The translations under genes were made by a program, and so were the position numbers. A stretch of DNA of 64,000 nucleotides, taken from CALNYS01 sp942490855 (GTDB lineage Bacteria > Planctomycetota > Phycisphaerae > Phycisphaerales > UBA1924). Under the pieces are notes generated by a model. That model did not search any database. It saw nothing but the letters and a program-made list of their open reading frames with translations, and was not told the origin of the DNA. How positions within the stretch are numbered: the first letter of the stretch is position 1; every line of letters starts with the position of its first letter. This document shows, in pieces, positions 25,937 through 35,026 of this stretch. The stretch spans positions 62,001-126,000 of the forward strand of contig CALNYS010000005.1 in assembly GCA_942490855.1 (NCBI GenBank), in the 5' to 3' direction.

Positions 25937-27441
25937 GCGCGCTCGCACGACTCACCGCCGCCGGCGCGCGCGTAGGGGACATGGTCAACCCCATCGTCGT
26001 CAAGGAAGCCCGCCAGGCCGTCCGCTCCCGCGCCCTCCTCGGCGGCGTCTTCCTCCTGATCGCGGTGCTGGTCCTCATCAGCGCCGCGATGACCATCTTC
26101 GGCAACGTGCGCAACGACGCGCTCGCCGAGCAGGGGGCCCAGCTCTTCGGCGCCATCAACGGCGTGCTGCTCTTCTTCGGCGTCCTGATCACCCCCGTCT
26201 ACATCGGCGTCCGCTTCGCGGGCGAACGCACCGGCCCTTCCGCCGACCTCATGCACACCACGACGCTCCGCCCGTCCTCCATCGTGCTGGGCAAGCTCAC
26301 CGTCGCCGGCATGCTCGCCGTGCTGCTCGTCAGCGTCGCGGCGCCCTTCCTCGCGCTCACCTACCTCCTCCGCGGGATCGATCTCCCCACGATCGGCTTC
26401 TACGTCGCCTTCGACCTCTTCGCGATCTTCCTCGCCTCCATGGTCGGGGTCTTCGTCGCCGCGCTCCCGGTGTCCACCGTCTTCAAAGCGCTGATCGGGC
26501 TCGCCGCGCTCCCCTTCATGCTCTGGTTCGGCACGATGAGCATGGCGCTCTTTATGGGCTTCGGCGGCTTCTCCGTCACAACGTTCGGCATGCAGGAATG
26601 GACCGCGATGGGCGTCGGCGGAACGCTCATTCTGTCCACCGCCGGCGCGCTGGTGTGCATCGCCATCGCCATGTCCGCGCCGCGGTCATCAAACCGCGCC
26701 CGTCTCCCCCGCGTGTATCTCACCCTGCTCTGGGCCGCCTCGTTCGCCCTCGTGTACTGGGTCGGCACGCTCACGTGGGTCAGCACGCGCACGGCGCCGC
26801 TTACGATCTGGTTCCACGCGTGGGTGATCGCCGGCTCCTTCGCCCTGGTGCTCGCGACGGCCGAACGACGAACCGTCAACCCACGCCTGCGACGCGACGC
26901 CCCCAAGAGCGTGCTCCTGCGTGTGCCCAAGTACCTCTTCACGACGGGCGCTGCCCCTGGTGTGCTATGGGCCGCCTGCCTCGTCGCGCTCACGTTCGCC
27001 GTGTTCTCCTTCATGCGCACCCAAGCGGGCTCCGGCCCGGGCGCCTCGCTCAACGAGATCGCCCAAGACCTCCAGTTCGTCCCCCTCTGGCTCGGGGCCT
27101 ACGCGCTCCTCGCCGTGCTGCTGCGCGAGCGTCTGATCGCGCGCTGGGCGCCCATCGGGGCCACGCCGATGATCGCGTTCATCCTCGCCGCTGTGGGCAG
27201 CCTCGTCCCCTTCCTCATCGCCTACGGACGCGACCCCTACGAGTGGGACCGCCAGGACTGGCCCCTCGCGCTCAACCCCTTCGGCCCCGTCATCATGGGA
27301 CACGCCCCGGACCTGCGCACCACCATGCTCCTCATCGTGCTCCCCGTGCTCGTCGTCGCGCTGCTTCTCAACGCCAGGTGGTTCCTCCGCCAGATCAGCG
27401 CGTACCGCCCACTCGCTCCCTCCGAGCAGGCCGACGGATGA
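25933..27441 (+). CDS. ABC-2 type transporter permease
   Basis: 502 residues, very hydrophobic, with about 10-12 predicted transmembrane helices. The N-terminal N-P-I-V-V-K-E-A-R-Q-A-V-R-S-R motif before the first helix is typical of ABC-2 permeases. It starts in an ATGA overlap with the ATPase gene and ends in an ATGA overlap with the DUF58 gene. Expected to form the membrane channel of an exporter. Confidence 0.85.
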   Translation: MSALARLTAAGARVGDMVNPIVVKEARQAVRSRALLGGVFLLIAVLVLISAAMTIFGNVRNDALAEQGAQLFGAINGVLLFFGVLITPVYIGVRFAGERTGPSADLMHTTTLRPSSIVLGKLTVAGMLAVLLVSVAAPFLALTYLLRGIDLPTIGFYVAFDLFAIFLASMVGVFVAALPVSTVFKALIGLAALPFMLWFGTMSMALFMGFGGFSVTTFGMQEWTAMGVGGTLILSTAGALVCIAIAMSAPRSSNRARLPRVYLTLLWAASFALVYWVGTLTWVSTRTAPLTIWFHAWVIAGSFALVLATAERRTVNPRLRRDAPKSVLLRVPKYLFTTGAAPGVLWAACLVALTFAVFSFMRTQAGSGPGASLNEIAQDLQFVPLWLGAYALLAVLLRERLIARWAPIGATPMIAFILAAVGSLVPFLIAYGRDPYEWDRQDWPLALNPFGPVIMGHAPDLRTTMLLIVLPVLVVALLLNARWFLRQISAYRPLAPSEQADG

Positions 27442-28303
27442 ACGACGCGGACCGCTGGCGCGAAGCCATCAGCGCGGGCGCGCGCGCCGCCGCGGGCCTG
27501 ACGCTCGCCGTCCCGTCCCGTCCCTCGGGCTTGATCGGCGCGGCCCTCGGGGGCGGCCGCGGGTCCTCCGTCGAGTTCATGGAACACCGCGAGTACCAGC
27601 CCGGGGACGACCTCCGGCGCATCGACTGGGGCGTGTACGCCCGCTCGGACCGCCTCGCCGTGCGCACCCACCGCGAGGAAGTCAGCCCGTACCTCGACAT
27701 CGTTGTCGACGCCTCGGCGTCGATGGATCTCCCCGCTAGCGGCAAGGGCGAGACGGCGATCGCTGTCATCGCGGCCCTCCTCGACGCCGCGCGCCGCAGC
27801 GGTTTCACCCCCGCGCTCTACCGCTGCGCCGAACGCTGCGAGCCCGTCCCGCTCGAGGGCGGCGCGCTGCTCCCCGGCGCGTGGCGCGGGTTCACCGCCG
27901 CGCAGACCGACGCGCGCGGGCGGTCCGCGACGCCTGCTCGCGCCTCCGCCGCGGCGGCGTGCGCGTCCTCCTCAGCGACCTGCTCTGGCGCGATGAGCCG
28001 GCGCCGCTGCTCTCCGCCTTCGCCCGCGACGCGGCGCGCCCCCTCGTCCTCCACACCCTCGCCGCCGCCGATATCGAGCCGCCGCCGCCGGGGACCTACC
28101 GCCTGCGCGACCGTGAAACCCACCGTCACATCGACGTGGAGATCGACGCGGCCGCCGCGGCCCGGTTCCGTGCGCGCGCCGAGGCCTTCGTCGCCGCCTG
28201 CCGCGACGCGTGCCGACGCTGCGCCGCCGAGCTCGTGCCGGTCGCGCCGGGCGCTACGTGGGCAGACGACCTCCTCAGGAGGGAGATCCTCATCCCCTCA
28301 TGA
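27438..28303 (+). pseudogene. DUF58-domain protein, frameshifted
   Basis: The N-terminal half contains the DUF58 hallmarks E-H-R-E-Y-Q-P-G-D-D-L-R-R-I-D-W and A-R-S-D-R-L-A-V-R, followed by a vWA-like D-A-S-A-S-M (MIDAS pattern). Around 27911-27920, in a CGCGCGC run, the frame is lost; one frame over it resumes with R-A-V-R-D-A-C-S-R-L-R-R-G-G-V-R-V-L-L-S-D-L-L and runs to a stop overlapping the next ATG (ATGA). One missing base or one extra CG pair restores a protein of about 288 residues, normal for DUF58. Precise coupling to both neighbours shows that the 3' frame is the real one, so this is a recent mutation or a sequencing error. DUF58 proteins are standard partners of MoxR. Confidence 0.8.
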
Positions 28304-30015
28304 CGCTGCTGTGGCCCATCGCGCTCGCCGGGCTCGCCGCCCTCGCGCCCCTCGCGGCGCTGTACCTGTTCCAGCGCCGGGCGTCGCCGCGCGAAGTGAG
28401 CTCGCTCCTCCTCTGGGATCACCTCGCGCGCCTCACCCCCGCGGGTCGGCGTGTGGACCGCTGGCGCCGCCCGCTCTCGCTCCTGCTCGAGTGCCTCGTG
28501 ATCGTCCTCCTCGTGCTCGCGGCCGCCGACCCGCTGCTGCGCGTCCGCGAGGCCCCGCCCGTCGTGCTCGTCCTCGACGATTCCTTCTCCATGCTCGCGA
28601 CGGACGCCAGCGGGACGAGCGCACGCGACCGCGCCCTCGAACGGGTCGCGGCGCTCCTCGAGCGTTCGGCGACCGTCCTCCCCGTCCTCGCCGGGCACGA
28701 GCCACGCCTCCTCGCCGCGACGGAACAGACAGGGCTCTCGCAGGCCCTCGACGCGTGGCGCTGCGTGAACCGCGAGTCCGATCTACCCGCTGCCGTCGCC
28801 CTCGCGCGTGAGATCGCCGGCCCGCAGTCCCGGGTCCTGGTGCTGAGCGACGCGCCCCCCGTTGACGCTCTCGCCGGGGTGCGCTGGATCAGCGTCGGCG
28901 CCAGCGCCCGCAACGCCGCCATCGTCGCCGCCGTGCGCAACCCCAGCGAGATCGTGATCGACATCGCCAACTTCTCCGACGCGCCCCTCGCCCGCTCTCT
29001 CACGCTGAGCACCCCCGACGGGAGCGACGCGGCCGAGCGCCCCGCGCCCATCGTCCCGGGCGGGCAGACCGCACGCGTGCGCATCCCGGTGAGCGAGAAC
29101 GCAGGAACAGTGCGCGTCGCGCTGGACGCGACAGACGCGCTCGCGATCGACGACGCCGCCACACTCGCCCCGCCCACGCCCCGCCGCGTGCCCGTGCGCC
29201 TCGATGTCCAGAGCGAGGCGCTCCGCGACGCTCTCGCCTCTGTCGTGCGCGTGCTACCCAACGCGACGCTGACCGGCGACGCGGCCATCGTCACGATCAG
29301 CGACCGCCCGAGCGGCGCGTCCGTGGTCTTCCACGCGGGGACCGACGCCGAGCCGCCTGTCGGGTACAGCGGGTCGTTCCTGGTTGACGAGTCCCACCCG
29401 CTCGGCGAGGGCGTCGATCTCGCCGGCGCCGTCTGGGCCGCACCCGCGTCGCTCGCGGACGCGCCGCTACCGGGGCGCGCCGTCATCCTCGGACGCTCGA
29501 CCGTCCTCGCGAGCGTCGACGCCGACGGGACCGTACACGTGGCCCTCGACATCGCAGCCTCCAACCTCCCGCGTCACCCCGCGTGGCCCACGCTCGTCTG
29601 GAACATCGTGCAGCTCAGCGTGAGCGATCTCCCCGGCCCCGACCGCGACAACGTCGCGCTGCGCGACCTCGTCCGCGTCAACGTTGACCCCTCGCTCCCG
29701 ACCGTGCACACCGACCCCGACGGCGCCCAGACAACGCTGGCGCCCGTTGACGGACGCGTGGAGACGATCGTGTCGTCGCTCGGCGCACACTCCTTCACCT
29801 CCGGCGCCCGCACGCACACGGTCGGTGTGTCGGCGCTCGACGCGGCAGAGAGCGACCTCCGCGCCCTCGATGCCTTCGATTCCGGCGAGGACAGCGTCGC
29901 ACGCGCCGACGCTCTTGGAACACGTTCGTTCGCGTGGATACTCGCGCTCGCGGCGCTCGCGGTGCTCCTCTGGCACGCGGGTCTGACGATGCGACGGGCG
30001 GGGGCGCCGCGATGA
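28300..30015 (+). CDS. BatA-like membrane protein with vWA domain
   Basis: 571 residues. The N terminus has the BatA pattern: a hydrophobic helix ending Y-L-F-Q-R-R, then S-P-R-E-V-S-S-L-L-L-W and a second helix (L-L-L-E-C-L-V-I-V-L-L-V-L-A-A). A vWA domain follows with the MIDAS motif D-D-S-F-S-M (about 91-96). A long extracytoplasmic beta-rich region and one C-terminal helix (about 540-558) complete it. It begins in an ATGA overlap with DUF58, with AGGAGG upstream. vWA proteins bind partner proteins through a Mg ion and are thought to be MoxR clients or adaptors. Confidence 0.85.
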   Translation: MTLLWPIALAGLAALAPLAALYLFQRRASPREVSSLLLWDHLARLTPAGRRVDRWRRPLSLLLECLVIVLLVLAAADPLLRVREAPPVVLVLDDSFSMLATDASGTSARDRALERVAALLERSATVLPVLAGHEPRLLAATEQTGLSQALDAWRCVNRESDLPAAVALAREIAGPQSRVLVLSDAPPVDALAGVRWISVGASARNAAIVAAVRNPSEIVIDIANFSDAPLARSLTLSTPDGSDAAERPAPIVPGGQTARVRIPVSENAGTVRVALDATDALAIDDAATLAPPTPRRVPVRLDVQSEALRDALASVVRVLPNATLTGDAAIVTISDRPSGASVVFHAGTDAEPPVGYSGSFLVDESHPLGEGVDLAGAVWAAPASLADAPLPGRAVILGRSTVLASVDADGTVHVALDIAASNLPRHPAWPTLVWNIVQLSVSDLPGPDRDNVALRDLVRVNVDPSLPTVHTDPDGAQTTLAPVDGRVETIVSSLGAHSFTSGARTHTVGVSALDAAESDLRALDAFDSGEDSVARADALGTRSFAWILALAALAVLLWHAGLTMRRAGAPR

Positions 30016-32729
30016 CGCTCGCCGACCCGATCTGGCTCCTCTTCGCGCTCCCGCTGGCGGCGCACTGGCGGCGCACCGGCGGAGCAACAAGCGTGCGCGT
30101 GCTCCGACTGATCGTCTACACCCTCGTCGTCGTTGCGCTGGCGCGCCCCAGCGTGGTCACGGACACCTCGGGCGGGACGTTGATCGTGGTCGCCGACCGC
30201 AGCGCCTCCATGCCCGCCGACGCCGCCGCGCGACAGGAAGAGATCATCGAGATCCTCGAGCGAGGACGCGGTTCCGACGACCGCCTCGGCGTCGTGAGCT
30301 TCGGCGACCAAGCCGTGATCGACGCCGCTCCCGGGGGGCTTCCCTTCGCCGGCTTCGATGCGCTGGTTGACCAGAGCGCCAGCCGCCTCGGCGCCGGGCT
30401 CACACGCGCGCTCTCGCTGATCGGCGACGACCACAACGGTCGCATCCTCGTCCTGAGCGACGGGCGCGCGACCGACACCTCCGCCCGCCGGCGCGCCGAA
30501 GAAGCCGCCGCACGCTCGGTCCCCATCGACACACGCACGATGACGCGCGGGCGCGCCCCCGACCTCGCGATCGCGCGCATCGAAGCGCCCCCCGCGGTCG
30601 AGCCCGGCGAGCTCTTCCTCATCAACGCATGGGTGCACTCGCCCGTCGAGGGAGACGCGGTCTACGAGCTGCGTCGCGGCGGCGAGGTGGTCTCCTCCGG
30701 CGCCACGCGACTCGCGCCCGGCCTCAACCGCCTCCTGTTCCGCGACGTCGCCGGCACAGAGCACGGCCCCGCGTACACCCTCAGCGTGCGCTCCCAGCAG
30801 GACGACGCCTTCCCCGAGAACAACTCCGCCCGCTTCCTCGTCAGCGCCCGCGCATCATCACCGTTGCTCCTGCTGACCCGCACCCCCGGCGGCGCCCTTG
30901 GCGATCTCCTGCGCGCCTCGGGCATCGACGTGCGCGCGATCGACCCGCGCGAAGCCGACCTCTCACTCGCCGGACTCTCGCCCTACGCGGGCGTCATCCT
31001 CGAGAACATCGCCGTGCAAGACCTCGGCCTCGCCGGCGCCTCGGCGCTCGCCACGCTGGTCGAAGATCGCGGCGTCGGCCTCCTGATGACCGGCGGGCGC
31101 CGCTCCTTCGCCGCGGGGGGGTACCTCGGGACCGACATCGAGCGCGTCCTCCCCGTGTCCATCGAGATCCGCAACGAAATGCGCAAGCTCCGCACCGCCA
31201 TCGTCGTCACGATGGACCGCTCGGGCTCGATGGGGGCGCCCACCCCCGGCGGGTACACCAAGATGCAACTCGCCGGGCACGCCGCGGCGTCGGTCGCGGA
31301 GATGCTCTCGCCGATCGACACCTTCGGCGCCATCGCCGTGGATTCCCAGCCGGACATCGTCACGCCCCTCGTCCCCGCCGACGAGGTGGACCTCGGGCGC
31401 CTGCGCGGGCTGCGCGCCGGCGGCGGCGGGATCTTTGTCTACACCGCGCTCGTCGCCGCCGCGAACATGATCCAGCCCTCCGACGCCGGCGCCCGCCACA
31501 TCATCCTCTTCGCCGACGCCGCAGACGCCGAGGAACCGGGCGACTCCATGGCCCTCCTCGCCCGCTGCAAGGAAGCCGGCATCACCGTCAGCGTCGTGGG
31601 GCTCGGCACGGAACAGGACGCCGACGCGCAGCTCCTCGCGGATATCGGCGTCGCCGGCGGCGGACGCGTGTTCTTCACCAACGACCCCAACCTCCTCCCG
31701 CAGCTCTTCACGCAGGACGCCCTCGCCGTCTCGCGCAGCGGTTTTCTCGACGAGCCCGCGTCCCTCCGCCCCGCCGGCGAGCTCGCAACGATGCTCGACC
31801 CCTGGCCCGAGACGCTCCCGGCGATCGGCGGCTACAACCCGACCGGTCTGCGCGCCGGCGCGTCCCTCGGCGCCGCGGTCGAGGACGAGTTCCGCTCCCC
31901 CGCCCTCGCGTGGTGGAACGTCGGGCTCGGACGCGCCGCGGCTCACACGCCCGAGGCCGACGGCGCCAACACCGGCGCGTTCGCCAGCTGGGACAGCGTG
32001 GGCGCCTATTGGGCCGGGCTCGCCCGCTGGCTGCTCGGCGAACGCTCCGCGCTGGGCGAAGACGTCTGGGCGACGCAGCGCGTCGAGGGCGGAACGTCCC
32101 GCGTAGACGTCTACTTCGAGCCCGGCGCAACGATGCCCACCGACGCCGTCGTGCGCGTCCTCCGCGCCAGACCCGGACAACCGCCCCGCACCGAGCGCGT
32201 CGCCCTCCGCCTCACCGCCCCCGACCGCCTCACCGCCGAGATCCCTCTGCGCGGCGACGAGGTCCTCGCCCCGACCGTCGATCTCGGCGACGGGCGATCC
32301 GAAGCACTCGCCCCGGTCCGTCTCGCCTACGCCGCGGAGTTCGCGCCCGAGACCGCCGGCTCCGGAACCGTCCTGCTGCGCGACATCGCCCGGCGCTCAG
32401 GCGGGAGAGAACGCCTCGACGTCGCCGGGATCTGGGACGAGCTCCCGCCCAGCGTCCGCGCGATGGAGCTCGCGCCGTGGCTCTTCCTCGCAGCGGCGCT
32501 CACGCTGCTCATCGAAGTCGGCGAGCGCCGCCTCCGCCTGCTGTCCACGCTTCCTGTTCCGAATCTCCCCGCTCGACGAACACCCGCGAGGACCGACACG
32601 CCGCAGCCATCGGCGCGCGAGCCCAAGAAGAACACGCCACGCGAGTCCCCAGCGCCGCGCATGACCCCGCCGCCCCCATCGCCTTCGAACGCCACCCTCG
32701 ATTCGCTCCGCGGCCTCAAGGACGAGTAG
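30012..32729 (+). CDS. Large membrane protein with vWA domains and a glutamine amidotransferase-like domain
   Basis: 905 residues, last gene of the coupled operon. Two short N-terminal hydrophobic helices lead to a first vWA domain (V-V-A-D-R-S-A-S-M near 59-67). A beta-sandwich region (about 195-300) and a GATase1-like fold (L-L-L-L-T-R-T-P-G-G and L-L-M-T-G-G-R-R-S-F-A-A-G-G) come next. A second vWA domain has a perfect MIDAS D-R-S-G-S-M near 400, and the C-terminal part is extracytoplasmic with one last helix near 820 and a Pro-rich cytoplasmic tail. The amidotransferase nucleophile Cys is not apparent, so that domain is probably non-catalytic. Likely partner of MoxR and BatA in an envelope complex. 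Confidence 0.85.
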   Translation: MTLADPIWLLFALPLAAHWRRTGGATSVRVLRLIVYTLVVVALARPSVVTDTSGGTLIVVADRSASMPADAAARQEEIIEILERGRGSDDRLGVVSFGDQAVIDAAPGGLPFAGFDALVDQSASRLGAGLTRALSLIGDDHNGRILVLSDGRATDTSARRRAEEAAARSVPIDTRTMTRGRAPDLAIARIEAPPAVEPGELFLINAWVHSPVEGDAVYELRRGGEVVSSGATRLAPGLNRLLFRDVAGTEHGPAYTLSVRSQQDDAFPENNSARFLVSARASSPLLLLTRTPGGALGDLLRASGIDVRAIDPREADLSLAGLSPYAGVILENIAVQDLGLAGASALATLVEDRGVGLLMTGGRRSFAAGGYLGTDIERVLPVSIEIRNEMRKLRTAIVVTMDRSGSMGAPTPGGYTKMQLAGHAAASVAEMLSPIDTFGAIAVDSQPDIVTPLVPADEVDLGRLRGLRAGGGGIFVYTALVAAANMIQPSDAGARHIILFADAADAEEPGDSMALLARCKEAGITVSVVGLGTEQDADAQLLADIGVAGGGRVFFTNDPNLLPQLFTQDALAVSRSGFLDEPASLRPAGELATMLDPWPETLPAIGGYNPTGLRAGASLGAAVEDEFRSPALAWWNVGLGRAAAHTPEADGANTGAFASWDSVGAYWAGLARWLLGERSALGEDVWATQRVEGGTSRVDVYFEPGATMPTDAVVRVLRARPGQPPRTERVALRLTAPDRLTAEIPLRGDEVLAPTVDLGDGRSEALAPVRLAYAAEFAPETAGSGTVLLRDIARRSGGRERLDVAGIWDELPPSVRAMELAPWLFLAAALTLLIEVGERRLRLLSTLPVPNLPARRTPARTDTPQPSAREPKKNTPRESPAPRMTPPPPSPSNATLDSLRGLKDE

Positions 32730-32750
32730 CCCGCGCGGTACCATCGCGGC

Positions 32751-33491
32751 ATGACGACACTCCTCGCACTCTGGTCTGGCCCGCGCAACATCTCCACCGC
32801 GATGATGCGCTCGTGGGACGCCAGGCCCGACACCGTCGTCTGCGACGAACCGCTCTACGCGCACTACCTCAGCCGCACGGGCCTCGACCACCCCGGCGCG
32901 CGAGAGATCATCGCCAAGGGCCCGACCGACCTCGACAGCGTGATCGACACGCTCACCAACCCGCCCGTCGGGCGCAGCACGATCTTCTACCAGAAGCACA
33001 TGGCCCACCATCTCTTCACCGACACCGACACCGACACGTCGTGGATCGGCGCGATGCGCAACGGCTTCCTGATCCGCGAACCCGCCCCCATGCTCGCGTC
33101 GCTCCTGAAGGTCCTGCCGAACGCGGATATCGAAGCGACGGGCCTCCCCCGCCAGGTCGAGCTGTTCCGCGCCGAGTCCGAACGCCTCGGCGAGGCCCCG
33201 CCCGTGGTGAACTCCCGCGACGTGCTCGAGGACCCCGAGGGCACGCTGCGCGAGCTGTGCGTGGGCTTCGGCGTTCCCTTCCTGCGCGACATGCTCAGCT
33301 GGGAACCGGGCCCGCGCCCAAGCGACGGCGTGTGGGCGCCGCACTGGTACGCAACCGTCGAGGCCTCCACCGGGTTCGCGCCCTACGAGCCCAAGGCGGT
33401 CGATCTCCCCGCTCGTTTCACGCCGCTGCTCCGCGAGTGCGAGCGCCTCTACCGCGTGCTCGCCGCGCACGCCCTGACCGCGGAACCCTGA
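32751..33491 (+). CDS. P-loop sulfotransferase-like protein
   Basis: 246 residues. The N-terminal W-S-G-P-R-N-I-S-T-A-M-M-R-S-W matches the 5'-phosphosulfate loop of sulfotransferase-fold proteins, and V-V-N-S-R-D-V-L-E-D-P-E later resembles the 3'-phosphate region. Proteins of this type are commonly encoded next to, or fused with, class IV aminotransferases, as here, where the next gene starts 13 bases on. Substrate and reaction are unknown; real sulfotransferase activity is not demonstrated by these motifs. No signal peptide, so presumably cytoplasmic. Confidence 0.75.
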   Translation: MTTLLALWSGPRNISTAMMRSWDARPDTVVCDEPLYAHYLSRTGLDHPGAREIIAKGPTDLDSVIDTLTNPPVGRSTIFYQKHMAHHLFTDTDTDTSWIGAMRNGFLIREPAPMLASLLKVLPNADIEATGLPRQVELFRAESERLGEAPPVVNSRDVLEDPEGTLRELCVGFGVPFLRDMLSWEPGPRPSDGVWAPHWYATVEASTGFAPYEPKAVDLPARFTPLLRECERLYRVLAAHALTAEP

Positions 33492-33504
33492 TCACGGATC
33501 CCCC

Positions 33505-34407
33505 ATGCTGCAAGCCTACGACGAGCGGAACGCGAACCTGATCGTGAACATCAACGGCGCGCTCGTGCCGCGCGACGAGGCCGCCGTGAGCCCGTTCGAT
33601 TCCTCCGTGCAAAACGGCGACGCCGTCTGGGAAGGACTGCGCCTCTACGACGGGCGTGTCTTCCGCCTGCGCGAACACCTCGCGCGCCTGCGCCGCTCGG
33701 CCCGCGCCCTCGCGTACCAGAGCATCCCGGACGACGACGCGATCATCCGCGAAATCGTGCGCACGCTCGACGCGAACGCCATGCGCGACGGGGTTCATAT
33801 CCGCCTCACCCTCAGCCGCGGCGTGAAGTACACGTCGGGCCTCGACCCGCGCCTCAACACCAACGGGCACGGCTTGTTCGTGCTCGCCGAGTTCAAGCCC
33901 CCGGTGTACGACACCACGGGCATTACTCTCAAGACGTCGGCGCACCGCCGCCCGCCCTCGGACGTGCTCGATCAGACGATCCACTCGTGCAACCAGCTCA
34001 CGTCGATCCTCGCCAAGCTCGAGGCCAACGCGAGCGGGGCCGACGACGCGCTGATGCTCGACACGCGGGGCTTCATCGCCGAGACAAACGCGACACACGT
34101 CTTCCTCGTCAGCGACGGCGTCGTCCTGACCCCGACCTGCGGCGCGTGCCCCGAGGGGATCACCCGTGCGGCGGTCCTCGAACTGTGCGCGACGCACGCG
34201 CTCCCGCACGAGGTGCGCGACATCACGCTCGCCGAGGCGTACCGCGCCGACGAGGCGTTCTGCACCGGGACGATGGGGGAGATCGCGCCGATCGTCTCGA
34301 TCGACGGGCGCCAGATCGGAGCCGGGCGCCGGGGCAAGATCACCGAAACGCTCTCGGACCTCTATTCCGAGCTCACCTCGCGGGAGGGCGAGCGCCTGAT
34401 CGACTGA
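33505..34407 (+). CDS. Class IV (branched-chain/D-amino-acid) aminotransferase homologue lacking the canonical lysine
   Basis: 300 residues of aminotransferase class IV fold. Visible are the N-terminal G-D-A-V-W-E-G-L-R, the substrate-region R-E-H-L-A-R-L-R-R-S-A, and the cofactor-binding E193 in A-E-T-N-A-T-H-V-F. The Schiff-base Lys normally lies in I-K-S-x-N; here the aligned segment is T-I-H-S-C-N with H160 in its place, while the following L-A-K-L-E-A-N aligns well. I see no nearby Lys to replace it, so the protein may not transaminate by the usual route or may not use PLP as a Schiff base. It is paired with a sulfotransferase-like gene, suggesting one pathway. A general name such as IlvE would be misleading. 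Confidence 0.8.
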   Translation: MLQAYDERNANLIVNINGALVPRDEAAVSPFDSSVQNGDAVWEGLRLYDGRVFRLREHLARLRRSARALAYQSIPDDDAIIREIVRTLDANAMRDGVHIRLTLSRGVKYTSGLDPRLNTNGHGLFVLAEFKPPVYDTTGITLKTSAHRRPPSDVLDQTIHSCNQLTSILAKLEANASGADDALMLDTRGFIAETNATHVFLVSDGVVLTPTCGACPEGITRAAVLELCATHALPHEVRDITLAEAYRADEAFCTGTMGEIAPIVSIDGRQIGAGRRGKITETLSDLYSELTSREGERLID

Positions 34408-34411
34408 GGGC

Positions 34412-34942
34412 TTAGTCGTCGGCCGTGCGCATCTCGCGGCGCAGCCACGCACGAGCGAAGTACCAGTCGGCCTCGACCGTCTTGGCAGACACGTCGAGCG
34501 CCCGGGCGATCTGCTCGTGGGTCATCCGGCTGTAGAACTTCATCTCCACGACGCGCGACTTGCGCTCGTCGAGGCACGCGAGCTTCTGCATCGCCTCGTC
34601 GAGCTCGAGCACATCGACCTCGCCCACGAACGAGCCGGGGATGTTGGTGTCCAGCGTGACGCGCCGGGCGCCGCCGCCGCGTTTGAGGGCTTTCTTCCGC
34701 CGGCTGTGGTCGATCAGCGCCTGGCGCATGGCGTTGGCGGCGAACGCGAGCAACCGCCACTCTTCTTCCGGGGCGTCGTCGGGGAGGTTCATCCGCAGGA
34801 ACGCCTCGTGGACGAGGGCCGTCGGCTGGAGGGTGTGATCGGTGCGTTCGTCGCGCATCAGCGACGCCGCCAGCCCGTGGATCTGCTCGTACAGCCCCTC
34901 GAAGACCGCGGCGTCAGGTTGATCTGCCCCGTCCGTGCGCAC
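34412..34942 (-). CDS. ECF-type RNA polymerase sigma factor
   Basis: 176 residues. Region 2 (about 15-85) has E-Q-I-H-G-L-A, then L-Q-P-T-A-L-V-H-E-A-F-L-R and F-A-A-N-A-M-R-Q-A-L-I-D-H. Region 4 (about 120-172) carries the helix-turn-helix M-T-H-E-Q-I-A-R-A-L-D-V-S-A-K-T-V-E-A-D-W. This pattern belongs to the ECF subgroup abundant in planctomycetes. No anti-sigma factor lies alongside, so its signal is unknown. The gene is convergent with the aminotransferase gene (5-base gap). Confidence 0.88.
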   Translation of the reverse strand: MRTDGADQPDAAVFEGLYEQIHGLAASLMRDERTDHTLQPTALVHEAFLRMNLPDDAPEEEWRLLAFAANAMRQALIDHSRRKKALKRGGGARRVTLDTNIPGSFVGEVDVLELDEAMQKLACLDERKSRVVEMKFYSRMTHEQIARALDVSAKTVEADWYFARAWLRREMRTADD

Positions 34943-35026
34943 AACGCCTCCTCCACCCGCACCGATACGCGAGTCTACCGCCGCGGCCCGTCATCCCAGG
35001 AGAGAAAATACACGCACCCAACGGGC

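Noticed and set aside
29574..30764. 396-codon minus-strand frame opposite the vWA genes
   Set aside because: Shadow of two well-supported coupled vWA genes on the plus strand.
20668..32729. MoxR-vWA operon considered as a MoxR-based phage defence system
   Set aside because: It contains no nuclease, toxin or phage-related effector; the gene set matches the common housekeeping-type MoxR/DUF58/BatA operon.
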